A stretch of DNA of 40,451 nucleotides, from NCBI RefSeq assembly GCF_003989795.1, contig NZ_RZHG01000020.1:1-40451 (forward strand). Direction: 5' to 3'. The stretch is from Vreelandella andesensis. Its GTDB lineage: Bacteria > Pseudomonadota > Gammaproteobacteria > Pseudomonadales > Halomonadaceae. Position 1 is the first letter of the stretch. Each line of letters begins with the position of its first letter. The position numbers were made by a program, and so were the translations under genes. The notes beneath the pieces are model-generated. The model was not told the origin of the DNA, did not search any database, and saw only the letters and a program-made list of their open reading frames with translations. This document shows, one piece after another, positions 27,747 to 37,890 of this stretch.

Positions 27747-29189
<1,443 letters not shown>

Positions 29190-29260
29190 CCACTTCGACA
29201 ATCGACTTTATTTTATGGGGGACGTGCTAGCGTCCCGCAAGAATTTAAAAGGTTTTAACT

Positions 29261-30010
29261 ATGTTGCAAGTTAATGATTTACACGTCACCGTCGACGGCA
29301 AAGAAATTTTGAAGGGTTTAACACTCACCATTAATGCAGGTGAAGTGCATGCCATTATGGGCCCGAACGGCGCAGGTAAATCCACGTTGTCGGCTGTCAT
29401 TGCCGGTAAAGATGGCTACGAAGTGACTCAAGGCAGCGTGACGTTTGAAGGCCAGAACGTGCTGGAAATGGAAATCGAAGAGCGCGCCCAAGCGGGCCTA
29501 CTGCTTGGCTTCCAGTACCCCGTGGAAATTCCAGGGGTAAAAAATATCTACCTGCTGAAATCCGCGCTAAATGCCCAGCGTGTCGCCCGTGGCGAAGGCG
29601 AAATGCCTGCCCCTGAGTTTATGAAGCTGGTGAAAGAGAAGCTTGGCTTTATGAAGATGGATGCCAGCTTCCTGCAGCGTGCTGTCAATGAAGGTTTTTC
29701 TGGCGGTGAAAAGAAGCGTAACGAAATTCTCCAAATGCTGGTGCTTCAGCCAAAACTTGCCATGCTCGATGAAATTGACTCTGGTCTCGATATCGATGCG
29801 ATGAAAGTGGTAGCCGATGGTGTTAATAGCCTGCGTGCTGGAGATCGCGCTATTTTGCTGGTCACTCACTATCAGCGGCTGCTTGACTACATCGTGCCCG
29901 ATAAGGTGCACGTCTTAGTTGATGGTCGTATTGTTAGAACGGGTGATGCTGAGCTTGCTAAAGAGCTTGAAGCCAATGGTTATGAAGGCATCGAGGAGTC
30001 TGTGGCATGA
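29261..30010 (+). CDS. sufC: Fe-S assembly ATPase SufC
   Basis: The ATPase of SufBC2D, a soluble ABC-type protein of 249 residues. Walker A is GPNGAGKST, the Q-loop region follows at LLGFQYP, the signature is FSGGEKKRNEIL, and Walker B is LAMLDEIDSGLDIDA. Its end overlaps the ATG of sufD by 4 bases, so translation is coupled. Confidence 0.96.
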   Translation: MLQVNDLHVTVDGKEILKGLTLTINAGEVHAIMGPNGAGKSTLSAVIAGKDGYEVTQGSVTFEGQNVLEMEIEERAQAGLLLGFQYPVEIPGVKNIYLLKSALNAQRVARGEGEMPAPEFMKLVKEKLGFMKMDASFLQRAVNEGFSGGEKKRNEILQMLVLQPKLAMLDEIDSGLDIDAMKVVADGVNSLRAGDRAILLVTHYQRLLDYIVPDKVHVLVDGRIVRTGDAELAKELEANGYEGIEESVA

Positions 30011-31347
30011 GCGATACGCAAACGTTCTTGGACACGCTGAACGCGCGTAGCCAACAGCGCGGAGTTGAGCCAACATGGATTGCAGCTCGCCGCCAAGCCG
30101 GTGCAGCGCGTTTCGACGCTATGGGGTTTCCTACTCGCCGTGATGAAGAGTGGAAATATACCGACGTGCGAACGATTGCACAGGGCAATTTTGCGCTGGC
30201 TGAGAATGCAGATTTTTCTCAAGCGCAAGCGGCGGCGATGACGCTGCCGTTAGATGCCTACCGGTTGACCTTTGTCGATGGGATTTTCTCTGCAGCACTG
30301 TCCGACCTAGAGTCTCTGCCAAGCAGTGTTCAAGTAGTACCGCTTTCCAAAGCGCTGGCTGATAACCATGAAGCTGTTGGCGGGCCGCTAGGCCGCTTGA
30401 CGGGTGTAGAGTTCTCTACGTTTGCAGCGCTAAACACTGCGTTTATGGAAGAGGGTGCGGTGGTGCGTATCGCACCGGGTACTGTGGTTGAAAAACCCAT
30501 CTTGCTACAGTTCTTGTCCCGTGCAGGCACGCCAGTGATGAGCCATCCGCGCATCTTGGTAGAAGCAGCAGGGCGCAGCGAAGCGACGCTAATTGAGCAC
30601 TATATCGGTGAAGCTGAAGCGGCAAACTTTACCAACGTTGTTGCTGAACTGATGCTTGATCGCGGTGCAATTCTGAATCACTACAAACTGCAAGAAGCAC
30701 CTTTGGGCGACATGCATGTCGCCAGCATTCATGTTGAACAGAGCCGAGACAGCCGCTACAACTCTTATAACCTGAACCTGGGTGGTGCGCTGGTGCGCAA
30801 CGACCTAATTAGTGACCTGAACGGCCAAGGAGCGGAGACACACTTCTATGGTCTGTTCTTCGGTCAAGGCCGCCAGCATGTGGATAACCACACGAAGGTC
30901 AATCACAATGCGCCGCTTACGTTCTCGAATGAGAACTACAAGGGCATACTGGATGACCGGGCCCACGGCGTCTTTAACGGTAAGGTTTACGTTAAGCGCG
31001 ATAGCCAGAAGATTGAAGGTTTTCAAAGTAACCAAAATTTACTGCTTTCTGATCGTGCGCATATCGATGCCAAGCCTGAGCTTGAAATTTATGCTGACGA
31101 CGTGAAGTGCTCTCATGGCACCACCACTGGGCAGTTGGATGAAGATGCGATTTACGCGTTACGTACCCGCGGAATCGACAAAGCCACCGCACGAGGCCTG
31201 TTGACGCTTGCATTTGCTGGCGAGGTGCTTGAACAGGTTGCGCTTGATGTGATTGCTGAACGGGTCGAGTTGGCGGTGGCGGGCAAGCTGCCTGAACGTT
31301 TCAACCTTGCTGGATTGGTAGAAACGGCGGCTGCGTTCAACGACTAA
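30007..31347 (+). CDS. sufD: Fe-S cluster assembly protein SufD
   Basis: SufB homologue that completes the SufBC2D scaffold; 446 residues. The N-terminal GFPTRRDEEWKYTDVRTI is the family entry; later come DRGAILNHYKLQE, HFYGLFFGQGRQHVDNHTKVNH and DVKCSHGTTTGQLDEDAIYALRTRGI. The start overlaps sufC by 4 bases. The stop codon lies in a 16-bp imperfect direct repeat (CAACGACTA at 31338 and 31354). Confidence 0.95.
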   Translation: MSDTQTFLDTLNARSQQRGVEPTWIAARRQAGAARFDAMGFPTRRDEEWKYTDVRTIAQGNFALAENADFSQAQAAAMTLPLDAYRLTFVDGIFSAALSDLESLPSSVQVVPLSKALADNHEAVGGPLGRLTGVEFSTFAALNTAFMEEGAVVRIAPGTVVEKPILLQFLSRAGTPVMSHPRILVEAAGRSEATLIEHYIGEAEAANFTNVVAELMLDRGAILNHYKLQEAPLGDMHVASIHVEQSRDSRYNSYNLNLGGALVRNDLISDLNGQGAETHFYGLFFGQGRQHVDNHTKVNHNAPLTFSNENYKGILDDRAHGVFNGKVYVKRDSQKIEGFQSNQNLLLSDRAHIDAKPELEIYADDVKCSHGTTTGQLDEDAIYALRTRGIDKATARGLLTLAFAGEVLEQVALDVIAERVELAVAGKLPERFNLAGLVETAAAFND

Positions 31348-31377
31348 CGCACTCAACGACTAGTCAAGGAGTCATCG

Positions 31378-32643
31378 ATGCCCCATAGCGTGATTGAGAA
31401 ACCCACCGTGCCTGCACCCGCGACGTTTAATGTCGAGGCGTTGCGTGATGACTTCCCAATACTTAAACGGGAAGTGCACGGAAAGCCGTTGGTATATTTA
31501 GATAATGCCGCGACAAGCCAGACGCCCCGTCAGGTTATCGATGTATTCAGCGATTATTATTCGCGCTACAACGCCAATATTCATCGCGGCCTGCACACGT
31601 TGTCAGATGAGGCGACAGCTGCGTTTGAAGCCACTCGGCATCGCGTTAAGGCGTTTCTCAATGCGGAAGATGAGCGGCAGATCATCTTTACGCGGGGCAC
31701 GACTGAAGCGATTAATTTGGTGGCTCAAAGCTGGGGGCGCTCTCAGCTTGCTGCTGGTGATGAAGTGCTAATTTCAATGCTGGAGCACCACTCCAATATT
31801 GTGCCTTGGCAGTTATTGGCGGCTGAAATTGGCTTTACCATTAAGGTCATACCCGTTGAGGCGAATGGTGCGCTTGATATGACAGCGTACCGTTCGTTGT
31901 TCAATGAGCGCACTAAACTGGTGGCGGTTAATCATGTCTCCAATGCGTTGGGAACGATTAATCCCGTTAAAGAGATGGCAGCGCTTGCCCACCAGCACGG
32001 TGCGCTCATTTTGGTGGATGGCGCCCAGGCAACACCGCACCAGAAAGTTGATGTCCAGGATATTGATGCTGATTTCTATGCGTTCTCTGGGCATAAAATT
32101 TATGGCCCTACTGGCGTTGGCGTGCTCTACGGTAAAAAAGCGTTATTAGAAGCGATGCCGCCCTGGCAGGGTGGTGGCGAGATGATTAAAACAGTTTCTT
32201 TTGACGTCGCTACCACCTTTGCGGAGCTTCCGCATAAATTCGAGGCCGGCACGCCTGCTATTGCGGAGGTGATTGCTCTGGGGCGCGCTATTGAGTGGCT
32301 AGAAGGTGTCGGTGTAGAAGCAATAGGTGCTTGGGAAGCCGTACTGCTAAAACATGCCACCGCAGCAGTGAGCCAGATAGATGGTCTGCGCATTCTTGGC
32401 ACCGCGCCGCAGAAAGCTGGGGTGCTTTCGTTTGTGGTTGAAGGCGCTCACTCTCAAGACATCGGGCTGCTGATTGATCAGTTAGGCGTCGCTATTCGTA
32501 CCGGGCATCACTGCGCGCAACCGCTGCTTCACCATTTTGGTGTAGACGCTACGTGCCGCGCATCATTTGCAGCGTATAATACGCTGGAAGAGATAGATAC
32601 GTTTGTTGCGGCGCTTAACCGCGTGATTGGAATGGTCCGCTAA
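31378..32643 (+). CDS. sufS: Cysteine desulfurase SufS
   Basis: PLP enzyme that takes sulfur from cysteine for cluster assembly. The 421-residue protein has YLDNAATSQTPR, HSNIVPW, the PLP Lys240 in FSGHKIYGPTG, and the persulfide Cys379 in IRTGHHCAQPL. AAGGAG precedes the ATG. It is encoded 30 bases after sufD. No sufE or sufU partner gene is in the operon, so the sulfur acceptor must be elsewhere or SufB may take sulfur directly. Confidence 0.96.
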   Translation: MPHSVIEKPTVPAPATFNVEALRDDFPILKREVHGKPLVYLDNAATSQTPRQVIDVFSDYYSRYNANIHRGLHTLSDEATAAFEATRHRVKAFLNAEDERQIIFTRGTTEAINLVAQSWGRSQLAAGDEVLISMLEHHSNIVPWQLLAAEIGFTIKVIPVEANGALDMTAYRSLFNERTKLVAVNHVSNALGTINPVKEMAALAHQHGALILVDGAQATPHQKVDVQDIDADFYAFSGHKIYGPTGVGVLYGKKALLEAMPPWQGGGEMIKTVSFDVATTFAELPHKFEAGTPAIAEVIALGRAIEWLEGVGVEAIGAWEAVLLKHATAAVSQIDGLRILGTAPQKAGVLSFVVEGAHSQDIGLLIDQLGVAIRTGHHCAQPLLHHFGVDATCRASFAAYNTLEEIDTFVAALNRVIGMVR

Positions 32644-32665
32644 AGGCCGTTATTTAAGGACTGTT

Positions 32666-33235
32666 ATGAATATCGAGCAAGTGGCCAGTCTTGAACGTGG
32701 CCAAAAGCTGCCGCTTCAGCGGGATGTCGACGCCATTGCAATTCCGTTTGGCAAGACGGAGACACTGGCGGAAGACAGCGTTGTCAGCGTTATGCAAGCG
32801 AAGGGAAGTTCGGTAAGCGTTGGCTTTGAAGGGCGGCTTTTTCTTATTGAAGGGCGTAATTTAGATGCGTTAGGGCTTGAACCTCTGCCACGCCCAACAC
32901 TGCCTGAAAGTGCCAGTGATGAAGAAATTGAACAGTTTGTCTGGGAGCAGTTGCGCACCTGCTTTGATCCAGAAATACCGGTCAACATTGTCGATTTAGG
33001 ACTTGTCTATGGCTGTCGTCTTGAGCGCTTGATTAGCGGCGAAAGAATGGTCACTATTCGTATGACGCTTACTGCGCCAGGTTGTGGAATGGGTGATGTC
33101 ATTGCGGCGGATGCGCGTAATAAAATTCTAGGCGCGCCTCAGATCAACAAGGTGCATACTGAAATTGTTTTCAGCCCGCCCTGGAGCCGTGACATGATGA
33201 GCGACGAAGCCAAGCTTGAACTCGGCATGTTTTAA
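32666..33235 (+). CDS. sufT: Putative Fe-S assembly protein SufT
   Basis: A 189-residue protein with a C-terminal MIP18/DUF59-type domain implicated in Fe-S cluster maturation or carriage. DPEIPVNIVDLGLVYG and MTLTAPGCGMGDVIA with its Cys are characteristic. The N-terminal part (RDVDAIAIPFGKTETL) distinguishes SufT from shorter DUF59 proteins. The ATG at 32666 has AAGGA 5 bases upstream; the longer frame from 32627 overlaps sufS and lacks a ribosome site. It is the last clear suf gene, 22 bases after sufS. Confidence 0.93.
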   Translation: MNIEQVASLERGQKLPLQRDVDAIAIPFGKTETLAEDSVVSVMQAKGSSVSVGFEGRLFLIEGRNLDALGLEPLPRPTLPESASDEEIEQFVWEQLRTCFDPEIPVNIVDLGLVYGCRLERLISGERMVTIRMTLTAPGCGMGDVIAADARNKILGAPQINKVHTEIVFSPPWSRDMMSDEAKLELGMF

Positions 33236-33253
33236 CCCCTGCTGGGGAGCTGG

Positions 33254-34009
33254 ATGCGCAGCCTGCTATTACGTTACATAAAGCGTTTTTTAATGTCGCT
33301 AGGAGCATTAATGCTGCTGGCGACATTGCTGTTTATAGCTGGTAATTTCTGGGTGGTTGCCAGTACGACTCGCTATATTGATGACCATTTTGCCGAGTGT
33401 CGCCCGACCGATGTGGCGATTGTGTTTGGTACCTCTAACTGGACCCGAAGCGGCTTCCGAAATCCTCACTTTAACGCACGCATGCGAACTTCCGCCCGTT
33501 TAATTGCCGATCAGCGAGTAAGTCACCTTTTAATTTCAGGGGACAATCGCACTCAAGCCTATAACGAACCTCGCGCCATGTGGCGTGACCTTTATCGGCG
33601 CGGCGTGCCAGCAGATCAACTTACTATGGATTTTGCTGGTTTCAGCACTTACGACACGCTTGTGCGAGCTCGAGATGTCTTTCAATTAAATGAAGCGTTG
33701 TTGGTTACTCAGAGCTGGCATCTTCCGCGCGCGGTTTTTATTGGTCGCGCATTAGGCATGGAAGTGACCGGCTGCGTAGCAGAAGAAGGGCCAGCTGCTG
33801 GGGAATGGAGGTTGAAGGTTCGCGAATGGGCAGCGCGCGTGGCAACCCTTGGTGATCTTTATATCTGGGGAAGAGAGCCTTACTTTTTAGGCTCTCCAGA
33901 ACCTATCGAATTAAGGGATGTCGACAGCGGTGTTAGCAAAGCCTCTCGCTCATCCTTAAATATTGATATTAAACACTTTATTACGCGGTTGGTGAGCTCG
34001 CCAGAGTGA
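33254..34009 (+). CDS. sanA: SanA-like envelope protein (DUF218/YdcF fold)
   Basis: SanA affects the envelope barrier; in E. coli its loss makes cells sensitive to vancomycin at high temperature. The 251-residue protein has one N-terminal membrane helix (about residues 13-36), then the DUF218 fold: DVAIVFGTSNW, HLLISGDNRTQAYNEPRAM, MDFAGFSTYDTLVRARDVF and VTQSWHLPRAVFIGRALGM. The ending DLYIWGREPYFLG matches the family. GGGGAG lies 4 bases before the ATG. It starts 18 bases after sufT and is probably cotranscribed with it. Confidence 0.92.
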   Translation: MRSLLLRYIKRFLMSLGALMLLATLLFIAGNFWVVASTTRYIDDHFAECRPTDVAIVFGTSNWTRSGFRNPHFNARMRTSARLIADQRVSHLLISGDNRTQAYNEPRAMWRDLYRRGVPADQLTMDFAGFSTYDTLVRARDVFQLNEALLVTQSWHLPRAVFIGRALGMEVTGCVAEEGPAAGEWRLKVREWAARVATLGDLYIWGREPYFLGSPEPIELRDVDSGVSKASRSSLNIDIKHFITRLVSSPE

Positions 34010-34080
34010 ACGACAGCGCCGATGTCAATAGATTGACGATGCGGACTCCCGTTGACGATGTATCCTACAAATAACCAATC

Positions 34081-34147
34081 CATTTTATAAATTAGCGATG
34101 CATTGTATAAATTAGCAACGCATTTCAAAGCTAACGGTGCATTTTGC
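34081..34147 (+). repeat. About 20-bp degenerate tandem repeat
   Basis: Units at 34081-34100, 34101-34120 and 34121-34139, and a start of a fourth at 34140. The first two differ at only three positions (CATTTTATAAATTAGCGATG against CATTGTATAAATTAGCAACG). A second spaced copy, TTGACGATG, occurs at 34033 and 34052, 19 bases apart, just before. It lies between sanA and the convergent gene at 34131, whose stop codon falls inside the third unit. Confidence 0.85.
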
Positions 34148-34577
34148 GTTTTTGTAAGCTGTACAGCTCGCGTATTAACTTTCGACACCCTTGCATGCAC
34201 TCTTCTACCACAGGCTCAATAGGGTCGGGCAGGGGATGGGTGAATAGTGTAGACAGGGCTTGCATCAGTACACGCTCTTGTTCTAACAATTCATTGATTA
34301 GTACCTGACTATCATTGCCCACAAAACTTTTTAAGCGGCTCCAAAGCCATAAAAAGTCGTCACGCTCTACGTCGGCATCTCGAGGTAGCATTTTCAAATG
34401 CGCACGAGCCAGCTCTTGAAGTTTACGCATCTGTTTTAACCGCTCAGTGTAATGCGGCTTCAGCGCGTCACGCAGCGTAGGACGCAGGCGTTCAAGGTTA
34501 TCCTGGAAATAATCAATGCTATCGGCCAGCGCTTCCAATACACTGTCCATCGCCACTTGGCGATTGTCGAGAAACAT
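34131..34577 (-). CDS. Small all-helical protein of unknown function
   Basis: I do not recognise a family. The 148-residue cytoplasmic product looks almost entirely alpha-helical, with repeated charged and leucine-rich segments (for example LADSIDYFQDNLERLRPTLRD and LINELLEQERVLMQALSTLF). It has one Cys (in EECMQGCRKL there are two, near residue 130). It has the look of a four-helix-bundle or coiled-coil binding protein. AAGGAGG precedes the ATG. It follows rimK by 87 bases on the same strand. Confidence 0.72.
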   Translation of the reverse strand: MFLDNRQVAMDSVLEALADSIDYFQDNLERLRPTLRDALKPHYTERLKQMRKLQELARAHLKMLPRDADVERDDFLWLWSRLKSFVGNDSQVLINELLEQERVLMQALSTLFTHPLPDPIEPVVEECMQGCRKLIRELYSLQKRKMHR

Positions 34578-34664
34578 GAGCGTCTACCTCCTTCGGTGAC
34601 GCGGATTGTGGGGGTGACAGCGTTAATTTGCCACCCCTAACGCGGATTATTTTTGCATTCAGCC

Positions 34665-35573
34665 TTAGCCATTAGGCTTGGTTGGCGCTTTACGCGCCTG
34701 CATAGCATTTTTTCCAATGTGCTCGATGATCATTCCAGCAATATCTTTACCGGTTGCATTCTCAATACCTTGTAAGCCTGGCGATGAGTTAACCTCCATA
34801 ATCACCGGCCCATGATTCGAGCGCAGTAAGTCAACACCTGCAACGCGCAGCCCCATGGCTTTTGCCGCTCGAATGGCGGTCGAGCGTTCTTCCGGTGTAA
34901 TGCGAATGACGCTAGCGGTGCCGCCACGGTGCAAGTTTGAACGAAATTCCCCTTCGGCTGCTTGGCGCTTCATGGAAGCGACCACTTTATCGCCGATCAC
35001 TAAGCAGCGAATGTCAGCGCCACGCGCCTCTTTTATATACTCTTGCACCATAATGTTGGTTTTCATGCCCATAAACGCTTGAATAACCGACTCGGCAGCT
35101 TGGTTAGTTTCGGCGAGTACAACACCGATACCTTGCGTGCCTTCTAGCAGCTTGATCACTAACGGTGCACCTTTGACCATGGTAATAAGGTCAGGAATGT
35201 CGTCAGGTGAATGGGCGAAACCCGTGATCGGCAAGCCCAGTCCTTTCCGAGAGAGAAGCTGCAACGAGCGCAATTTATCCCGCGAACGGGTGATCGCGAC
35301 AGAGTCGTTAATGACATAGGTGCCCATCATTTCAAATTGGCGCAGCACAGCGCAGCCATAAAACGTAACCGATGCCCCAATACGTGGAATGACGGCATCG
35401 AAGTGCTCAATTTCAGCACCTTTGTAGTGAATCGACGGATGATGGGAAGCGATGCTCATATAGCAGCGCAGCGTGTCTACCACGCGGGCAGTGTGACCGC
35501 GTTGCTCGGCAGCTTCAATAAGGCGTCGAGTTGAGTATAGATTGCGATTGCGCGAAAGCAGGGCAATATGCAT
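34665..35573 (-). CDS. rimK: Ribosomal protein S6 glutamate ligase RimK
   Basis: ATP-grasp ligase that adds glutamate residues to the C-terminus of ribosomal protein S6 and so alters ribosome function. The 302-residue protein is of normal length (E. coli 300). The fold landmarks are [66 protein letters not shown] and the C-terminal [15 protein letters not shown] with its metal-binding Glu/Asn. GGAG lies 6 bases before the ATG. It follows the protease-like gene by 39 bases on the same strand, the rimK partner pattern seen in pseudomonads and others. Confidence 0.95.
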   Translation of the reverse strand: MHIALLSRNRNLYSTRRLIEAAEQRGHTARVVDTLRCYMSIASHHPSIHYKGAEIEHFDAVIPRIGASVTFYGCAVLRQFEMMGTYVINDSVAITRSRDKLRSLQLLSRKGLGLPITGFAHSPDDIPDLITMVKGAPLVIKLLEGTQGIGVVLAETNQAAESVIQAFMGMKTNIMVQEYIKEARGADIRCLVIGDKVVASMKRQAAEGEFRSNLHRGGTASVIRITPEERSTAIRAAKAMGLRVAGVDLLRSNHGPVIMEVNSSPGLQGIENATGKDIAGMIIEHIGKNAMQARKAPTKPNG

Positions 35574-35612
35574 GCAAGGCTCCGGGGCCGAAAGAGTGGC
35601 TAATAAGTTAGT

Positions 35613-36053
35613 TTAAGGCTCGCCGTGCAAAAATGCAGCCCCAGGTGCTATAAGCAAGCGCCGCATTGCGCGGCGCCCAAGCAGCATGGGATGGCGCATA
35701 TTGCTACGATCAGTCAGGGTTAGTTCAACCGGAAAATTCAGTTCACCCAATTGCATTGAAGTGCGGATTACATAGCGCCACTCACTGTGCCCATTAGAAC
35801 TGGTAATGCGCCGCCTGTCATGCAAATGAAGCTGGTAGCGATGTGCTGGCGTTTTCGGGCCACCGCTATGGGTGATGAAACTTACCCAGAGTTGCCCGTC
35901 CTCGTCTTCATGAGTGTCAATCTCTTCGGCATGCAAAGCAGAAGTGCGTGCGCCAGTATCTGCTTTGCAGCAAAGGTGAAGCCCTAATTCAGGTAACGTC
36001 ACCATTTCACGACGGCCGATGACTGCTTTGGCCTGATAGGGTAATTCCTTCAC
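35613..36053 (-). CDS. RimK-linked ATP-dependent zinc protease family protein (PF05618)
   Basis: A 146-residue protein of the family called ATP-dependent zinc protease, with a retropepsin-like active-site motif Asp32-Thr33-Gly34 in KADTGARTSALHA. Further landmarks are VIGRREMVTLPELG and HPMLLGRRAMRRLLIAPG. Homologues are commonly encoded next to rimK (RimB in Pseudomonas rimABK), and are thought to modulate S6 modification; no RimA-like gene is next to it here. The GTG start at 36053 has GGGAG 6 bases upstream. Confidence 0.88.
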   Translation of the reverse strand: MKELPYQAKAVIGRREMVTLPELGLHLCCKADTGARTSALHAEEIDTHEDEDGQLWVSFITHSGGPKTPAHRYQLHLHDRRRITSSNGHSEWRYVIRTSMQLGELNFPVELTLTDRSNMRHPMLLGRRAMRRLLIAPGAAFLHGEP

Positions 36054-36122
36054 GGCGTACTCCCGGCAAATGAAGGTCGGTAATCAACAAATGGTTTTGT
36101 CTATCGTCTCACAAAAAAATGT

Positions 36123-37175
36123 CTAGCTTCTAGCTTGGTTAATCAACGCACTCAGCCTTTGCTGAATGGCGGAATCTGTCGGTGCGTCACGGAGTGCCAG
36201 CATAATGGGCAGGCGTAGCCTTGGAATAAGTGCAAGATCACGGACTACAGCATTAAAGTTGGTACGTCTGTCTTCTGCCAAGCGCTGTAAAAAAAGCGGT
36301 AAACGCTCAGCGTCTTCTAGCAGCAGCCATCCACGGCCAGCGATAGCGGCAATAATGTCTGGGCCACAAGCAGCTGAGTCGCTCAATAGACTTGAATACC
36401 ATTCGCCTACACCCGTTGACGATGTGCTGCCCACTGCACGTACACAGGCGCACAGGGTTTCTATGTCGGCATCGCTAGCGGCCTGTTCTCCGCGCGCTCG
36501 CAAAGCATTTACCAGTGGCTCTGCAAGCGGTCTATGCTCAAGGCAGTAACACAGCGAGTGAACGACATTAATCGGCAAGCGGGGGAGACGCATCGCTAGT
36601 GCTTCTGATATGGGTAAATCAAGGCGAACCACGTAATCAGCGATGCCTTGTAACCCCAGTGCTTGCCAATCAAACGTCTGCTGACCAGTAAGATATGCTT
36701 CTACAGGCTCTAAGTGTTGGCTAGCGGCTAATTCCAATGCATAAGTGGCCTGAGCATTGAGCATTGCTTGAAAAGTGATATCAGGCGAGAAAGCAAGTGG
36801 ATTATCCTTCATTAAATGATCCACGTCTGTTGTTTCTTGCTGTTTCAGCGGTTTGCTTTCTATTTGTGCAACATTTCGCCCAAGGGTTTCTAGCAAGCGG
36901 TTAATAAAACCGTCCCGCTGGGCTGGTGAGAGCATGCCCTGTTCGTCTAGTGGTAGCGCCAAAAACCAAATGGCTGGTTCAGGCATGTCACCCATACGAA
37001 AGACGATGCCAAGTCGTGCCTGCTGTTGCCAGGGCTCTGGCCAGGCAATTTCACCGCTTTCGAATGCTCGCAGCGTTTCTCGGGAGCACGCCACTACCCG
37101 CCGTCCCATATGGTGAAGGGAAACGTCTGCGCCGCTACGTGTAAAAAATTCATCAAGAGTTTGGATTGGTTGCAT
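36123..37175 (-). CDS. DUF3549 family protein
   Basis: A 350-residue cytoplasmic protein of a family with no known function. The N-terminus IQTLDEFFTRSGADVSLHHMGRRV and the middle PAIWFLALPLDEQGML are the conserved core of DUF3549. The C-terminal half is helical. ATG 37175 has AAGGATG upstream and is preferred over an ATG at 37190. It is divergent from yqcC across 285 bases that carry several DnaA boxes. Confidence 0.83.
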   Translation of the reverse strand: MQPIQTLDEFFTRSGADVSLHHMGRRVVACSRETLRAFESGEIAWPEPWQQQARLGIVFRMGDMPEPAIWFLALPLDEQGMLSPAQRDGFINRLLETLGRNVAQIESKPLKQQETTDVDHLMKDNPLAFSPDITFQAMLNAQATYALELAASQHLEPVEAYLTGQQTFDWQALGLQGIADYVVRLDLPISEALAMRLPRLPINVVHSLCYCLEHRPLAEPLVNALRARGEQAASDADIETLCACVRAVGSTSSTGVGEWYSSLLSDSAACGPDIIAAIAGRGWLLLEDAERLPLFLQRLAEDRRTNFNAVVRDLALIPRLRLPIMLALRDAPTDSAIQQRLSALINQARS

Positions 37176-37333
37176 GACATCCTTCCGCATTTCAAGCCTG
37201 CACTCTACCTTGCTGATGTTCCACTGTCAGCCGCTAACGCTGATCAATCCGTGCTTTATTATCAAAGTGATCAAAAATTGCACAACATCCTGCAACCCGC
37301 ATGAGACTAGCAGCAGCGACACCTTTCCATAGT

Positions 37334-37414
37334 TTATCCACAGCCTCTTGCAGGTTTTCTGTGAATCTGTGAATAAAGCACAAATTTTCCCAGACGGTTG
37401 GCAACTTACTCACA
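37334..37414. promoter_or_regulatory. Cluster of DnaA boxes between DUF3549 and yqcC
   Basis: TTATCCACA (37334-37342, plus strand) matches the strongest DnaA consensus. TGTGAATAA (37368-37376) is the reverse of TTATTCACA, also a full match to TTATnCACA. TTACTCACA (37406-37414) is a one-mismatch copy. A weaker copy (TGTGAATCT, 37360-37368) abuts the second. The sites lie in the divergent intergenic region. Confidence 0.6.
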
Positions 37415-37460
37415 GTGCTGGAATAATAGTGCTTTATTGATTCAAATGAAAAAGGTGCTT

Positions 37461-37811
37461 ATGAGCGTCCATCAACAGCTTCAAACCGCGCTTCTTGAGC
37501 TTGAAGCCACTATGAAGGCCGCTAACTTATGGCGTATGCCAGCCCCTGAGGTTGCTGCATTTAATAGTCAGCAACCCTTCTGTATTGACACTATGTCGCT
37601 GCCTCAGTGGATTCGTTTTGTCTTTATCGCTCGATTAAATGCACTGATTGACGCCCAGGCCGCCATGCCTGCCAAGTGCGATGTAGCCCCCGCAATGGCC
37701 GCTTACCTAATGCAGGAAAAAGTGCGTGCTAGTGACCAACTGTTGGTCGTTCGAGCTGTCGAAAGAATTGATCAGCTTGTTACTGAAAAACTAGATAGCG
37801 GTACTAGATAG
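37461..37811 (+). CDS. yqcC: YqcC family protein (DUF446)
   Basis: A small cytoplasmic helical protein of 116 residues. The core FNSQQPFCIDTMSLPQWIRFVFIARLNALID matches the YqcC landmarks (FNSTQPF, DTM, W). In enterics the gene sits beside truC, but not here. Its function is unknown. ATG 37461 has AAAGGTG a few bases upstream; an ATG at 37446 is in frame. The stop codon TAG is created by a 13-bp tandem duplication (37791-37821): with only one copy the frame would run on into the terminator hairpin. Confidence 0.87.
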   Translation: MSVHQQLQTALLELEATMKAANLWRMPAPEVAAFNSQQPFCIDTMSLPQWIRFVFIARLNALIDAQAAMPAKCDVAPAMAAYLMQEKVRASDQLLVVRAVERIDQLVTEKLDSGTR

Positions 37812-37821
37812 CGGTACTAGA
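37791..37821 (+). repeat. 13-bp duplication overlapping the yqcC stop
   Basis: CTAGATAGCGGTA occurs at 37791-37803 and 37804-37816, followed by CTAGA. The yqcC stop TAG (37809-37811) lies inside the second copy. Confidence 0.93.
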
Positions 37822-37852
37822 AAGACTGCTGCTGAGTCTAACGATAATACGT

Positions 37853-37880
37853 CGCCGGTTTCCGGCGTGATGACGTCATC
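37853..37880. other. Two adjacent palindromes before the yqcC terminator
   Basis: CGCCGG (37853-37858) pairs with CCGGCG (37862-37867) around TTT, and is followed two bases later by the perfect 12-bp palindrome GATGACGTCATC (37869-37880). They precede the terminator hairpin by 10 bases, so this short tract can form three hairpins in a row. Confidence 0.5.
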
Positions 37881-37890
37881 AGCAAAGACA

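Noticed and set aside
34598..34650. Terminator between rimK and the helical protein gene
   Set aside because: A 7-bp GGGGGTG/CACCCCT pairing and a spaced direct repeat ACGCGGATT are present, but the loop is long and there is no T run on the minus strand.
37190..37460. Chromosome origin of replication
   Set aside because: DnaA boxes are present, but dnaA, dnaN, recF, gidA and a clear AT-rich unwinding tract with repeated 13-mers are not in the window.
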